Assembly: GCF_000238335.3 (NCBI RefSeq)
Contig: NZ_AHCB03000005.1
Span: forward strand, 434,001 to 498,000
Direction of reading: 5' to 3'
Length of the DNA: 64,000 nucleotides
Origin: Pseudoalteromonas marina
GTDB lineage: Bacteria > Pseudomonadota > Gammaproteobacteria > Enterobacterales > Alteromonadaceae
A program made the position numbers and the translations under genes. Within the stretch, counting starts at the first letter, position 1; the number at the start of each line of letters is the position of its first letter. This document shows, piece after piece, positions 33,866 through 43,591 of the stretch. The notes beneath the pieces were generated by a model. The model saw only the letters and a list, made by a program, of their open reading frames with translations, ran no database searches and was not told the origin of the DNA.

Positions 33866-35599
33866 ATGGATGTAGCTCTTTTACAGCGCAGATTAGAACG
33901 AGAGCGTTTGGCACGAAAAGAAGCTGAAAAACTACTTGAAGCCAAGTCGTTACAGCTTTACGAAGCCAATAAGGTACTCAAAGGTGCGGCTGAAAATTTG
34001 GAGAAGGAGGTTGCTAACAGAACTCACGACCTTGAACTGGCTAAACAAGATGCAGAAGCTGCGAATGAGGCTAAATCAGACTTTTTAGCAAACATGAGCC
34101 ATGAGATTCGCACCCCGATGAACGCCATAATAGGCATGGCTTATTTGGCTTTAGATACTGAGCTTTCGGAAAAACAGCGCGACTATGTTGAAAAAATTCA
34201 TTATTCGGCAGAGTCTTTATTAGGAATAATTAATGATATTTTAGACTTTTCAAAGGTTGAAGCGGGTAAAATAGAGCTAGAACAAAAAGAATTCAATTTT
34301 AATACCTTCCTAGAAAATCTTGTAAATATTATTAGCACGCTAGCATCACAAAGAAAAATTGAAGTGGTGTTTGATATTGACCCCTTACTGCCTGACTTTT
34401 TTATTGGTGATGCATTAAGACTCAACCAAGTACTATTAAATCTGTTAAATAATGCACTTAAATTTTCAACACGGGGTAAGGTTATATTAGCTGTAAAACT
34501 AGTTCAGAAAGTAGATAGTTATTGCAGTGTTGCTTTCTCTATTTCAGATAACGGCATTGGGATGACCCAAGCACAAGTTGACTCACTATTTAAACCTTTT
34601 ACTCAGGCTGACGTATCGACAACCCGAAAGTTTGGTGGAACGGGGCTTGGTTTGGTAATAAGCAAAACATTGGTCGAACTAATGCAGGGCGATATTACAG
34701 TAAACAGCAAATTAAATAAGGGGAGCTGCTTTAGTTTTACTATTCCACTCAATTATTCGACTAAGCAAAATGAGTTTGACATATCACATATTAGAGCCAA
34801 GCGAGCACTTGTTATTGAGAGTTCAGATAGTCAGTTAACATCATTACAAACGCTGCTTTTAGGTTTTGAAGTAAAATTTGACACTGTAAATAACATCAAC
34901 CAAGTATTAGACCGGCTAGGTATGCTTCATGATTACGATTTTATATTTATAGATTGGCGAACTTTAACTTTAAATCATGATAGTGCTGCGCAGTCTTTGC
35001 GCAATAAGCTTAAATTAAATGCAAAAAAGCTAATTGTAATAGCGCCTTGTGAAAATAAAGCGCTAAACGAAAGCCTACTAGGGTTTGGTAATAACACTTA
35101 TAAAGTACTCATAAAACCAATAATTAAAAGTACTTTGCATAACGTACTTTTACAAATTATGCATATAAAAACACTAAAAAAACCAGAATCACAAGAGAGC
35201 TTAAATACACAAAACACACAACAAAAACTGCAAGGCATTCATATTTTATTGGTTGAAGATAACCCGCTCAATCAACAAGTAGCAACACAAATACTGCGTA
35301 AAAATGGCTTAATTGTTGATATTGCTAACGATGGCCTTGAGGCATTAGATGCGCTAAAACATAAAACTTACGATGGTGTGTTAATGGACTGCCAAATGCC
35401 TAGAATGGATGGTTATACGGCAGCCACAGAAATAAAAAAACAAGCAAAGTTTAAAAATTTACCCATTATTGCAATGACTGCTAATACAAGAGAAACGGAT
35501 TTATTAAAGGCGCAAGATTGCGGTATGGATGGCTATATTTCAAAGCCCATTAAGGTTGAAAGTATGTTTGAAGTAATAGCAAAGTGGGTGTGTATTTAA
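33866..35599 (+). CDS. hnoK: H-NOX-associated hybrid histidine kinase
   Basis: 577 residues, soluble. An N-terminal coiled coil (about 1-65), HisKA '[19 protein letters not shown]' (His79), HATPase ('[16 protein letters not shown]', 'ISDNGIGM', '[10 protein letters not shown]'), a degenerate receiver-like segment (about 310-430) and a C-terminal receiver (about 455-572) with Asp in '[16 protein letters not shown]'. There is no transmembrane sensor; sensing is expected through the adjacent H-NOX protein. The phosphorelay output (HPt, phosphodiesterase) is not adjacent. Confidence 0.85.
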   Translation: MDVALLQRRLERERLARKEAEKLLEAKSLQLYEANKVLKGAAENLEKEVANRTHDLELAKQDAEAANEAKSDFLANMSHEIRTPMNAIIGMAYLALDTELSEKQRDYVEKIHYSAESLLGIINDILDFSKVEAGKIELEQKEFNFNTFLENLVNIISTLASQRKIEVVFDIDPLLPDFFIGDALRLNQVLLNLLNNALKFSTRGKVILAVKLVQKVDSYCSVAFSISDNGIGMTQAQVDSLFKPFTQADVSTTRKFGGTGLGLVISKTLVELMQGDITVNSKLNKGSCFSFTIPLNYSTKQNEFDISHIRAKRALVIESSDSQLTSLQTLLLGFEVKFDTVNNINQVLDRLGMLHDYDFIFIDWRTLTLNHDSAAQSLRNKLKLNAKKLIVIAPCENKALNESLLGFGNNTYKVLIKPIIKSTLHNVLLQIMHIKTLKKPESQESLNTQNTQQKLQGIHILLVEDNPLNQQVATQILRKNGLIVDIANDGLEALDALKHKTYDGVLMDCQMPRMDGYTAATEIKKQAKFKNLPIIAMTANTRETDLLKAQDCGMDGYISKPIKVESMFEVIAKWVCI

Positions 35600-35639
35600 T
35601 TTTTGTTTTTGAGTTGTTTACTAAATAAGTTAGTGAGAC

Positions 35640-35663
35640 AAAAAAGGCAAGCATTAGCTTGCC
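35640..35663 (-). terminator. Terminator for the MTHFR-family gene
   Basis: On the minus strand GGCAAGC/GCTTGCC hairpin with a 4-base loop followed by six T, 26 bases after the stop at 35689. Confidence 0.75.
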
Positions 35664-35688
35664 AAGAAGGGTGTAAATTAGTTTAACT

Positions 35689-36654
35689 TTATGCTATTTG
35701 TTTCTCAGCTAGGTTGAGCTCCATAGTTGCTTTTAATAAACGGTATAGGTTAATTGATGCGTCAATTTCTTCTTTACGGTTTGTTAAGCTTTCAATGTTT
35801 AAACCCAGTGGCACGTCTAGGTGTGCACAGCTTTTTAAAATTGAATCGAGATTTTCGCGGCAAATACGCACCGATTCACTCAAGGTGTTGTCTGCGTCAA
35901 GCATGCGCCATTTGGTCGCCTCTGGTACTGAAATACCCAACCACTGCATAAACTCTAGGGTTTTTTCACCGCCACATGGTGTAAACGTGAGTATAATACG
36001 TTTTGGTGTAACGCCTTGTGCCTTGCAGGTACGCGCGTAACTTGTTATTAAATCAATAGTAGCTTGAGCATTATAAACCGCTTGCGATATAAAAAACTGG
36101 CAACCTTGTGTTGTTTTTTCTATTAAGCGTTCGTGTTCATTGCGCTTGCTTGCATGTCGCTCTGCAATGGTTACGCCTCCTAAAAAGAAGTCATCACTTT
36201 GCTCAGCTAATGTTTTATAAGCGTCAGGCAGGCTTAGTTTAATATCACCTTCCGACGATGGGCTACCCACTAAAACGACATTTTTTAAATCAAACTCGTT
36301 TTTAGTTTCATCTAGCCACTCTTTAAATTCTGCTACACCGCGTTGCGCTACGCTTTTGTAGGTAATTACATCTAGGCGTGATAAGTCTTTTAGCAACTTA
36401 CTGTACTCACGCGGATCAACCGTTTGTTTAAATGGAAACGGACGAGCCTGATTAGTACGGCTGCTCTCATCTTGAATATCGTAAATTACAACACCGTCGT
36501 ATTCGATTTCGTGTAAGCGGCCTAATAGTTTTTCTGCAATGGTTTTTAACTGCGCTTTATCAGTGCCTATTTTGGGTGGCGTTGTGCCAATAAGATAAAC
36601 ACCTTGATTAGTGTCCTCAATTTTCTCTTGAAGTGATAAAGCCATAATCCTCAT
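35689..36654 (-). CDS. Methylenetetrahydrofolate reductase-family protein
   Basis: About 320 residues with the TIM-barrel pattern of MetF-like flavoproteins: 'YDGVVIYDIQDESSRTNQARPF', 'DVITYKSVAQRG', 'FFLGGVTIAERHASKRNEHERL' and 'GCQFFISQAVYNAQATID'. The usual role is reduction of methylene-THF to methyl-THF, but the sequence is divergent from canonical MetF, so a related folate or one-carbon reaction is possible. In-frame starts at 36654 and 36645. Monocistronic. Confidence 0.7.
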   Translation of the reverse strand: MRIMALSLQEKIEDTNQGVYLIGTTPPKIGTDKAQLKTIAEKLLGRLHEIEYDGVVIYDIQDESSRTNQARPFPFKQTVDPREYSKLLKDLSRLDVITYKSVAQRGVAEFKEWLDETKNEFDLKNVVLVGSPSSEGDIKLSLPDAYKTLAEQSDDFFLGGVTIAERHASKRNEHERLIEKTTQGCQFFISQAVYNAQATIDLITSYARTCKAQGVTPKRIILTFTPCGGEKTLEFMQWLGISVPEATKWRMLDADNTLSESVRICRENLDSILKSCAHLDVPLGLNIESLTNRKEEIDASINLYRLLKATMELNLAEKQIA

Positions 36655-36902
36655 TCCAGCTCAATGGTTGATGGATTAAATATAGCAGCCATTTAGACGT
36701 CTAGATAGATTTTTTAAGTGAAAGTTTTTCAAGCAACGTGAGGGTTATTCATACAAAGGAGTTCCTAAATTAAGTGCATGACACAGTTGTTTACATAATA
36801 AAGCGACTGAGGGCTCTTATATTCATTGGCTTTGGGGCATAATTAGTAGTGAAATTGTAAATATTTTGACAACAACTTTGCTCAATTTACTAAAGGACAA
36901 TT

Positions 36903-39782
36903 ATGAAATTTAAATTATTAGCAACAAGCCTTGCGGTATCACTCGCTTTAACTGGCTGTGCAATGCAAAAAAATGAAACGACGCAAACAGCAAAACAAGA
37001 ACAAATAAAAAAAGCTGATGACCGTGTTTTTTCACAAGATTACCTAATTGAAGAGCTTGAGAATGGCTTACGTGTAATGGTTGTAAAAACGGATTACCCT
37101 GATGTCGTTTCGCTGCAAATACCGGTTTCTGTTGGCTCGCGCAATGAAGTGGAAGCGGGTAAAACTGGTTTTGCTCATTTTTTTGAACATATGGTATTTA
37201 AAGGCTCTAAAAAATTTCCGCAAGACGAATACACCGCCATATTCAAAAATGCAGGGGTTGATAACCGTGCATACACTACCAACGATTACACTAACTACCA
37301 TTTAAACTTTTCAAAGCAGCACCTTGATAAAGTACTTGAGATTGAAGCTGATATTTTCCAAAACTTAACCTATACCGAAGAGCAATTTAGAACCGAAGCA
37401 TTGACGGTAAAAGGTGAGTACTTAAAAAATAACGCCAGTCCAATTCGTAAGTTGTTAAGTGCTGTGCGTGCAGAGGCTTTTGAAAAGCACACTTATAAAC
37501 ACACCACAATGGGCTTTTTTGAAGACATAGAAGCCATGCCAGACCAAATGGCTTACGGTAAAGAATTTTTTGATAAGTTTTATAAGCCAGAATATGTATC
37601 GCTAGTTATTGTGGGTGATGTTGACCCAAAAGCCACAATGGCAATGGTTAAAAAACACTGGGGTGGTTGGGAAAAAGGCAATTACGTTGCCGATATTAAA
37701 GCTGAGCCAAAACAGCAAGCTCCTAAATATTTGCATGAACAAAATAAAGCCTTGCCGGGGCATTGGCTATTGGTATCGTATAAGGGTGCTGCGTGGGAAC
37801 CCGCTAAAAAAGACAGAGCTGCACTTGATTTAATCTCGCAGCTTTATTTTTCAAGTAACTCAGATTTATATCAAGAGCTCGTTGTTGATAAACAAATAGC
37901 GAGTCAAATGTTTACTTATAATCCAGAAACCAAAGATCCAGGCTTACTGCATGTATTTGTAAAAGTAGAAAACGCTGATGATTTAGCAAAAGCGCGTGAT
38001 GCCATTAACCGCACTTATGCAAAAGCCAGAACAGAATTGGTCGATGCACAAAAATTAAGTGACTTAAAGTCTAACCTTAAATATGGCTTTATTAATGGTT
38101 TAGATTCTTCGCAAGCAATTGCATCAACGCTTGCAAGTTACATGCATTTTGAACGCGATCCTGAAGTAATTAACCAGCTTTATAAGTCGGCCGACAACAT
38201 CACAGCAGAAGATATTAAAGCGGTTGCTAATAAATACTTTGTAGATAACACGCGTACTACTGTAACCATGTCGGCACTTGATAAAGCACCGGGGTTTGCA
38301 GAAGAGGCGAGTTTAAGTGCAGTAGTTGCAAAACTTGAACAAGCCCCAGAGGCACCTGTATTTAAAGTGCTTGATAAAACCAATAGCTCGCCGCTGATTG
38401 ATGTAAACTTTTTATTTAATACAGGGGCTGCTGCTGATCCTCAAGGTAAAAAAGGTGTAGCTGCGCTTACCGCCGCAATGCTTGCTCAAGGTGGGTCGCA
38501 AAGTACCAGCTACAAAGAAATTCAAAAAGCGCTTTATCCGCTTGCAGGTAGTTTTGGTTACCAGATTGACAAAGAAATGCTGTCGTTCCAAGGGCGTATT
38601 CATAAAGATAACGCTGAAACTTGGTATGCACTTGTAAGCGAACAATTACTTAACCCAGGCTTTAGAGACGATGACTTTAAACGCCTTAAAAAAGAAATGA
38701 TCGACGGTATTAAGTCAGGATTAAAAGCATCTAACGATGAAGAGCTAGGTAAAGAAGTACTCTACAGCACGCTTTACAAAGGCCACCCATACGAAAGCTA
38801 CAACTACGGTGATATTTCTGATTTAGAAGCATTAACGCTTGATGATGTAAAAGCATTTTACAATTCAGAGCTTACTCAATCTAAACTAACACTGGGTTTA
38901 ATTGGCGCCGTGCCAAAAGCGCTTAAAGCAAATATTATGAGCGATTTAGCAACCTTACCTAAAGGTGAAAAGAGCCGTTTAAGTATTCCTGATGCACCAG
39001 TACTTAAAGGTCATCATGCAACGATTGTAGAAAAATCAGCGCAATCGACGGCAGTGTCGTTTGGCTTCCCAATTGATACTATTCGCAGCAGCGAAGATTG
39101 GACTGCCCTTTGGCTTGTGCGTTCGTACTTTGGTGAGCATCGTAGTTCTAACTCATACTTATATGAACGAATTCGCCAAACGCGCGGTATGAACTACGGC
39201 GATTACGCATATATTGAATACTTCCCACGTGGTATGTTTCAAACTAAGCCTGATGCAAATTTAGGGCGTTCTGAGCAAATATTCCAAGTATGGTTGCGCC
39301 CACTTCGCTCTAACAACGACGCGCACTTTGCAACGCGTACCGCATTATTTGAGCTGGATAAGCTTATTAAAAACGGCTTAACCGAAAAAGACTTTGAGGC
39401 AACACGTAACTTTTTAATTAACTACGTGCCGCAGCTTGTAGCAAGTCAAAACCGCCAGTTAGGTTATGCACTTGATAGCGAATTTTATAACACAGAATCG
39501 TTTGTAAAATATGTAACAAGTAAACTTGAAAAGCTAACGCTTGCTGATGTGAATCGCGTGATTAAAGATAATCTACAAACCGATAACGTGCAGTACGTGT
39601 TTATTACCGGTGACGGTGAAGATATGAAAAAACGTTTAGTGTCAGAGCAAACATCGCCAATGGTTTACAACACAGAAAAACCAGCGGCGCTTGTTGCAGA
39701 GGATAAAGTTATTGCCGATTACGCATTAGCTATTCCGGCTAACAATATTGAAGTAGTGAAAGTTGACAGTGTTTTTAAATAA
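36903..39782 (+). CDS. M16-family zinc metalloprotease lipoprotein
   Basis: 959 residues: lipoprotein signal with 'LALTGCAM' (Cys19), then four M16 lobes in two halves. The inverted zinc motif 'HFFEH' is at residues 92-96 in 'GFAHFFEHMVFKG', with the downstream Glu in 'EALTVKGEYLKN'. The second half is the inactive lobe with 'RIRQTRGMNYGDYAYIEYF'. These proteases degrade peptides in the periplasm or at the outer membrane. AAAGGA ribosome binding site. A strong bidirectional terminator follows. Confidence 0.9.
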   Translation: MKFKLLATSLAVSLALTGCAMQKNETTQTAKQEQIKKADDRVFSQDYLIEELENGLRVMVVKTDYPDVVSLQIPVSVGSRNEVEAGKTGFAHFFEHMVFKGSKKFPQDEYTAIFKNAGVDNRAYTTNDYTNYHLNFSKQHLDKVLEIEADIFQNLTYTEEQFRTEALTVKGEYLKNNASPIRKLLSAVRAEAFEKHTYKHTTMGFFEDIEAMPDQMAYGKEFFDKFYKPEYVSLVIVGDVDPKATMAMVKKHWGGWEKGNYVADIKAEPKQQAPKYLHEQNKALPGHWLLVSYKGAAWEPAKKDRAALDLISQLYFSSNSDLYQELVVDKQIASQMFTYNPETKDPGLLHVFVKVENADDLAKARDAINRTYAKARTELVDAQKLSDLKSNLKYGFINGLDSSQAIASTLASYMHFERDPEVINQLYKSADNITAEDIKAVANKYFVDNTRTTVTMSALDKAPGFAEEASLSAVVAKLEQAPEAPVFKVLDKTNSSPLIDVNFLFNTGAAADPQGKKGVAALTAAMLAQGGSQSTSYKEIQKALYPLAGSFGYQIDKEMLSFQGRIHKDNAETWYALVSEQLLNPGFRDDDFKRLKKEMIDGIKSGLKASNDEELGKEVLYSTLYKGHPYESYNYGDISDLEALTLDDVKAFYNSELTQSKLTLGLIGAVPKALKANIMSDLATLPKGEKSRLSIPDAPVLKGHHATIVEKSAQSTAVSFGFPIDTIRSSEDWTALWLVRSYFGEHRSSNSYLYERIRQTRGMNYGDYAYIEYFPRGMFQTKPDANLGRSEQIFQVWLRPLRSNNDAHFATRTALFELDKLIKNGLTEKDFEATRNFLINYVPQLVASQNRQLGYALDSEFYNTESFVKYVTSKLEKLTLADVNRVIKDNLQTDNVQYVFITGDGEDMKKRLVSEQTSPMVYNTEKPAALVAEDKVIADYALAIPANNIEVVKVDSVFK

Positions 39783-39809
39783 ACCTTAAAAAAAGACTTG
39801 TAGATAATT

Positions 39810-39836
39810 AAAAGCCCCACGTTTGGGGCTTTTTTA
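39810..39836. terminator. Bidirectional terminator
   Basis: AAAAGCCCCA/TGGGGCTTTTTT hairpin between the M16 protease gene and the convergent minus-strand operon; its right arm touches the stop codon of the 35-residue protein. Confidence 0.8.
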
Positions 39837-39941
39837 TAGCATTGAGCCAACCTTTATCCCTAACCCTAAAATTATTACTGCGCTTATTATGGCTATTAAT
39901 GTGATATGGCCTCGTCGTTCTTTTTCTTTACGTTCTGACAT
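39834..39941 (-). CDS. 35-residue single-helix membrane protein
   Basis: A short gene reading 'MSERKEKERRGHITLIAI' then 'ISAVIILGLGIKVGSML': a strongly basic N-terminus and one transmembrane helix. GAGG lies 10 bases upstream of the ATG, and it starts 11 bases after the XRE regulator gene, so it is the last gene of that operon. Function unknown; small basic one-helix proteins often modulate a membrane partner. Confidence 0.6.
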   Translation of the reverse strand: MSERKEKERRGHITLIAIISAVIILGLGIKVGSML

Positions 39942-39952
39942 TTTTTAGCGCC

Positions 39953-40273
39953 TCAACTCATTATAAAAAATACAGTGATCATCCCCAATATAAAGCTGAC
40001 TACTGACGATAGTGCTAAAATTGAGGTTATATTACGCGTGTTTAAAGCTGGACTAACATCGCAAGAGTTAGTGTTATCTTCAAGTTTAATTAATTCACCT
40101 TGGCGTACTTCCAATACAGCACATAAAGCCATTGTTGTTTCTTTTGATGCTGCACCTTCTTTCTCTACCCGTTGAATTGTTCGTAAACTAACATCGCAGG
40201 CGTCAGCAAGTTGCTGCTGAGTCCAATTTAACTGGCCTCTGAGTGATTTAACAGTTGTAGGATTTAATTGCAC
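39953..40273 (-). CDS. XRE-family regulator with C-terminal membrane helix
   Basis: 106 residues: an HTH domain (about 8-62; 'LNWTQQQLADACDVSLRTIQRVEKEG') followed by a linker and one transmembrane helix (about 82-104, 'SILALSSVVSFILGMITVFF'). Membrane-tethered HTH proteins of this kind usually control a neighbouring membrane protein. It is 1 base from the upstream gene, in one operon. The palindrome TGTCATATGACA in front of the operon is a candidate operator for it. Confidence 0.75.
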   Translation of the reverse strand: MQLNPTTVKSLRGQLNWTQQQLADACDVSLRTIQRVEKEGAASKETTMALCAVLEVRQGELIKLEDNTNSCDVSPALNTRNITSILALSSVVSFILGMITVFFIMS

Positions 40274-40274
40274 G

Positions 40275-40679
40275 TTAAAGCTTCCCTACAAATAGTTCAA
40301 CAATGGTTGCAGTTGCATAGCCAAACATTGCACCGCCTAATGCGCAACCAGCAATAAAAAAGAAAGCCTTTTTAGGATCGTCAGGAAGACTGCATTGAAT
40401 TTGTTTGGCAACGACTTTTGCATCTTTATAAAGTGTGCACTCCATTCGCCCTGTTAGTATGTTGAGCATGTCAAACTTTACTTGGTACTGCGAGTTCTCA
40501 AAATCAAAAGAGTGGGTGCTTGTGCAATTTACATTGCGCTTTTTACTAAATAAATCATCGTTTATGTACACCTCTTCTTTACCAGTAAAGTAACTTCCAA
40601 AACAGGCTATTTGATTGTCGCCATCTTGAAAATAAAATTTATAGCCGAGTTTTTTAGTATTTAATATGTCGTTTTTCAT
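40275..40679 (-). CDS. Membrane protein of unknown function in XRE operon
   Basis: 134 residues with a soluble N-terminal beta-rich part ('YKFYFQDGDNQIACFGSYF', 'SFDFENSQYQVKFDML') and a C-terminal hydrophobic hairpin or helix with glycine-rich 'FIAGCALGGAMFGYATATIV'. No family recognised. First gene of a three-gene minus-strand operon with the XRE regulator and the 35-residue protein. Confidence 0.6.
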   Translation of the reverse strand: MKNDILNTKKLGYKFYFQDGDNQIACFGSYFTGKEEVYINDDLFSKKRNVNCTSTHSFDFENSQYQVKFDMLNILTGRMECTLYKDAKVVAKQIQCSLPDDPKKAFFFIAGCALGGAMFGYATATIVELFVGKL

Positions 40680-40682
40680 CAT

Positions 40683-40984
40683 CGTTATCCTTGTTGAGTT
40701 GATGATGCTAATTTAGCGTTTATTATTATTTTTTACGCCGTCATGAATATGCCAGTGAGCAGTTTGTCATATGACACTGTGTATGTCATGTGTGTTTAAC
40801 TACTGATTTTAATGTGTTTTATTTGATTTTCGTTCAGGTTTAAAATGAGTGTTGCTGTCGTATCATTTTTATTCTTTGATTGAGTAAATAATAAATTTAA
40901 AGAAAAGTACGCATTTATTTTTGTCATAAAAACGCTAAGTACATATACTTTCAGACAATTATTCTTATAAGTCTGAAGGTAAGC
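40683..40984. other. Divergent spacer with candidate XRE operator
   Basis: 302 bases, AT-rich, no gene seen. Contains the perfect palindrome at 40765-40776 and a related half site TGTCAT at 40784-40789. Confidence 0.6.
40765..40776. promoter_or_regulatory. Palindrome TGTCATATGACA, candidate XRE operator
   Basis: A perfect 12-base palindrome 86 bases upstream of the first gene of the XRE operon, with a second TGTCAT half site 13 bases further. Typical size for an HTH_3 dimer site; binding is inferred. Confidence 0.45.
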
Positions 40985-41914
40985 GTGCTAGATGATAAAT
41001 TATTTTTAAAGTTAGTTTTGGACACTATGCCAGAGCAGGTTGTTGTAATTAATAAAGAAGGAGAAATGGTTTTTATAAATAAAGGATGGCAAAACTTTGG
41101 TGAAGAAAATGACTGCTCATGCGGTGCTTGGGAAAAAGAAAATTATTTATTTACCTGTAAAAAGGCCGCAGACAACGGTGACGAAATAGGCGAAAGGGCA
41201 TTGAAGGGAATTAATGCTGTTATTAATGCAGAGCAAGAAGCGTTTTATTTAGAATACCCATGCCATAGTGATGATGAAAAACGCTGGTTTATGATGCGCG
41301 TAGTACCATTTAAGTACAGTACTGATTTTTATTATGTAATTACGCATCAAAATATTACAGAGCGAAAGCTCGCTGAAGAAGAAGTCCAGAAACTGGCCAA
41401 TATTGATGGGCTAACTGATATATTTAATCGTGGTTATTTTGATAGCTTTTTAGAGCAAGAATGGAATAGGTGCAAGCGTTTAAACATGCCTCTTTCATTG
41501 GCATTAATTGATTTAGATGACTTTAAGCTACTTAACGACACTTATGGCCATCAACAAGGTGATGAGTGTTTAAAACAAGTTGCGGCAGTCCTTAAGCAAT
41601 ATACAAAAAGACCCAGTGATATTTGCGCACGTTTTGGCGGAGAGGAGTTTGTACTTGTTTATGGCAACACAAACTCTGAGCAAGCAACAATAATTATTAA
41701 TGCTATTGTAGAGCAGCTAAAGCAGCTTAATATTTGTAATGAGCTGTCATTACCAAGTAAAACACTTACTGTTAGTGTTGGGCTGGCAAGTGTTATTCCT
41801 TGTAACAGTTATAAAATACAAAATATGGTCAAAGAAGCCGATGACTTATTATACAAAGCAAAAACTGCGGGTAAAAATTTAGTATGTGCAGCCGATTTAA
41901 CCGTGGTTGACTAA
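40985..41914 (+). CDS. PAS-GGDEF diguanylate cyclase
   Basis: 309 residues from GTG 40985 with a GAAGG ribosome binding site. N-terminal PAS domain (about 8-125: 'VVINKEGEMVFINKGWQNFG', ending 'ITHQNITERKLAEEEVQKL'). It contains a 'CSCGAWEKENYLFTC' segment with three cysteines, which may bind metal or cofactor. GGDEF domain (about 140-300) with 'LIDLDDFKLLNDTYGHQQGD' and active 'RFGGEEF'. Soluble c-di-GMP synthase. Confidence 0.85.
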   Translation: MLDDKLFLKLVLDTMPEQVVVINKEGEMVFINKGWQNFGEENDCSCGAWEKENYLFTCKKAADNGDEIGERALKGINAVINAEQEAFYLEYPCHSDDEKRWFMMRVVPFKYSTDFYYVITHQNITERKLAEEEVQKLANIDGLTDIFNRGYFDSFLEQEWNRCKRLNMPLSLALIDLDDFKLLNDTYGHQQGDECLKQVAAVLKQYTKRPSDICARFGGEEFVLVYGNTNSEQATIIINAIVEQLKQLNICNELSLPSKTLTVSVGLASVIPCNSYKIQNMVKEADDLLYKAKTAGKNLVCAADLTVVD

Positions 41915-42056
41915 ATTTTAAATACTTAGTTGTTAAATGTGCTTTGTTATACCTAATAACCAGAACAAATAACTAAGGCGTTAACACCTTGAGCTTTAAA
42001 TCCGTTAGACTTAGCAAAAGGCTCTTTTTTATATCAATTTAAGGCAGTTCAGTATT

Positions 42057-42875
42057 ATGCGTCATGAAATTTGGCAACAGCTTCGAAGTGAAGCAAATGA
42101 AGTCGTCACTCGCGAACCACTTTTAGCAAGTCATGTGTATTCATGTATTTTGAACCATGAGTGTTTAGGTTCGGCGTTAAGCTTTATTGTTGCTAATAAA
42201 TTGGCGGATGCTGTTGTATCTGCATTTACTATTCGTGAATTATTCGATCAATCATTTGTAAAATGCGATCGCATGCTGTCTTTTGTCGCAGAAGACATTA
42301 AAGCTGTAAAAGATAGAGACCCTGCCGCAGAAACCTACCTGACTGTTATTTTAAATTTAAAGGGGTTTCATGCTATTCAGGCTCACCGTTTAGCTAACTG
42401 CTTGTGGCAGCAAAACCGTAAAGAACTGGCGCGTTTTATTCAAAGCCGTACCTCTGAGGTGTTTGGCGTAGATATTCACCCTGCGTGTCAGGTTGGTAAA
42501 GGCATAATGTTTGACCACGCAACGGGTATTGTTATTGGTGAAACGGCAGTCATTGAAGATAACGTATCAATACTGCAATCGGTTACGCTTGGTGGTACAG
42601 GTAATGAGCAGGGCGATCGTCATCCTAAGATTAGAGCGGGTGTGTTAATTGGCGCAGGTGCAAAAGTGCTGGGTAATATTGAAGTGGGTGAGGGCGCACG
42701 TATTGGTGCAGGGTCGGTGGTATTAACTGCTGTGCCACCTCATACAACGGCCGTTGGCGTACCTGCCAAAATTATTGGCAGACCTGAATGCCCGTGTCCT
42801 GCGCAAAGTATGAACCAAAACTTTTTAGCTACACCAGAGCCTGAAAACGAATCGCATACCAGCGCTATGCTGTGA
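42057..42875 (+). CDS. cysE: Serine O-acetyltransferase
   Basis: 272 residues (E. coli CysE 273). It makes O-acetylserine for cysteine synthesis. N-terminal helical domain, then left-handed beta-helix hexapeptide repeats ('VDIHPACQVGKGIMFDHATG', 'VIGETAVIEDNVSILQSVTL', 'GAKVLGNIEVGEGARIGAGS'). The C-terminus 'NESHTSAML' may bind CysK, whose C-terminal partner needs a terminal Ile in E. coli; here Leu. Confidence 0.95.
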   Translation: MRHEIWQQLRSEANEVVTREPLLASHVYSCILNHECLGSALSFIVANKLADAVVSAFTIRELFDQSFVKCDRMLSFVAEDIKAVKDRDPAAETYLTVILNLKGFHAIQAHRLANCLWQQNRKELARFIQSRTSEVFGVDIHPACQVGKGIMFDHATGIVIGETAVIEDNVSILQSVTLGGTGNEQGDRHPKIRAGVLIGAGAKVLGNIEVGEGARIGAGSVVLTAVPPHTTAVGVPAKIIGRPECPCPAQSMNQNFLATPEPENESHTSAML

Positions 42876-42910
42876 CATAGAATAAAAAATAAAATTTAAA
42901 GGGAATTAAT

Positions 42911-43591
42911 ATGAACAAAGAAAACGTTTTAATCCTTGGAATTGGGTTTATTGCTGGTGTGGGTTTAACTTGGGGATATTTTAGTTTGGCTTCAAGTGAC
43001 TCAACTCCCGCAAAGGTACAGCATGCTGATACAAAGCAGCAGATCCCTCTTGTTCAGCCAGCTAAAATAAGTGAAGCAACAGCAAAGCGTGTTGTACCAG
43101 CTGCGCCTGAGCAAAGTGCTCGCTTAGAGCAAAAAGATATTTCCCCTAAACCAGATCCACAACCCCTTGATGAGCTTCCCCTAGAAGAGCAAGTTACACA
43201 GCTTAAGCTTCAATTAGCTCAGCAAAAGTCGGTAATGGAAAGTGTGGTCAAGCAGTTGCGAGCTCCAAATGATGTGCAAGCCGCTTTACAGGCACAGTTT
43301 GATGAACAACAACGTGATGAAGAGTGGGCTTATCAAACTGAAACCGCATTACAGGATTTTTTACTTACCGCAGATTTAGCATCGATACCTGATATTGTCA
43401 GCGCAGAATGTAAAACATCGGTTTGTAAATTTAAACTTGCAGCGCCAACGGATAACGATTCATTCGATCATACCCAATGGCGAGAGCTAAACGATAAGTT
43501 AATGAAGCAAAAGCTTTGGTTGCAATTTAAAAGAACAACCTCGACTTCAAGCGACACCGAACTAACGTTACTAATGGCAACAGAGCTTTAA
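42911..43591 (+). CDS. Membrane-anchored protein, unknown function
   Basis: 226 residues: an N-terminal transmembrane helix (about 7-27, 'LILGIGFIAGVGLTWGYFSL'), a Pro/Ala/Gln-rich linker to about 95, a short coiled coil, then a C-terminal domain with a CxxxxC pair ('SAECKTSVCKFKL') possibly a disulfide. No family recognised. It follows cysE by 35 bases; the last 4 bases overlap the convergent xseA gene. Confidence 0.6.
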   Translation: MNKENVLILGIGFIAGVGLTWGYFSLASSDSTPAKVQHADTKQQIPLVQPAKISEATAKRVVPAAPEQSARLEQKDISPKPDPQPLDELPLEEQVTQLKLQLAQQKSVMESVVKQLRAPNDVQAALQAQFDEQQRDEEWAYQTETALQDFLLTADLASIPDIVSAECKTSVCKFKLAAPTDNDSFDHTQWRELNDKLMKQKLWLQFKRTTSTSSDTELTLLMATEL

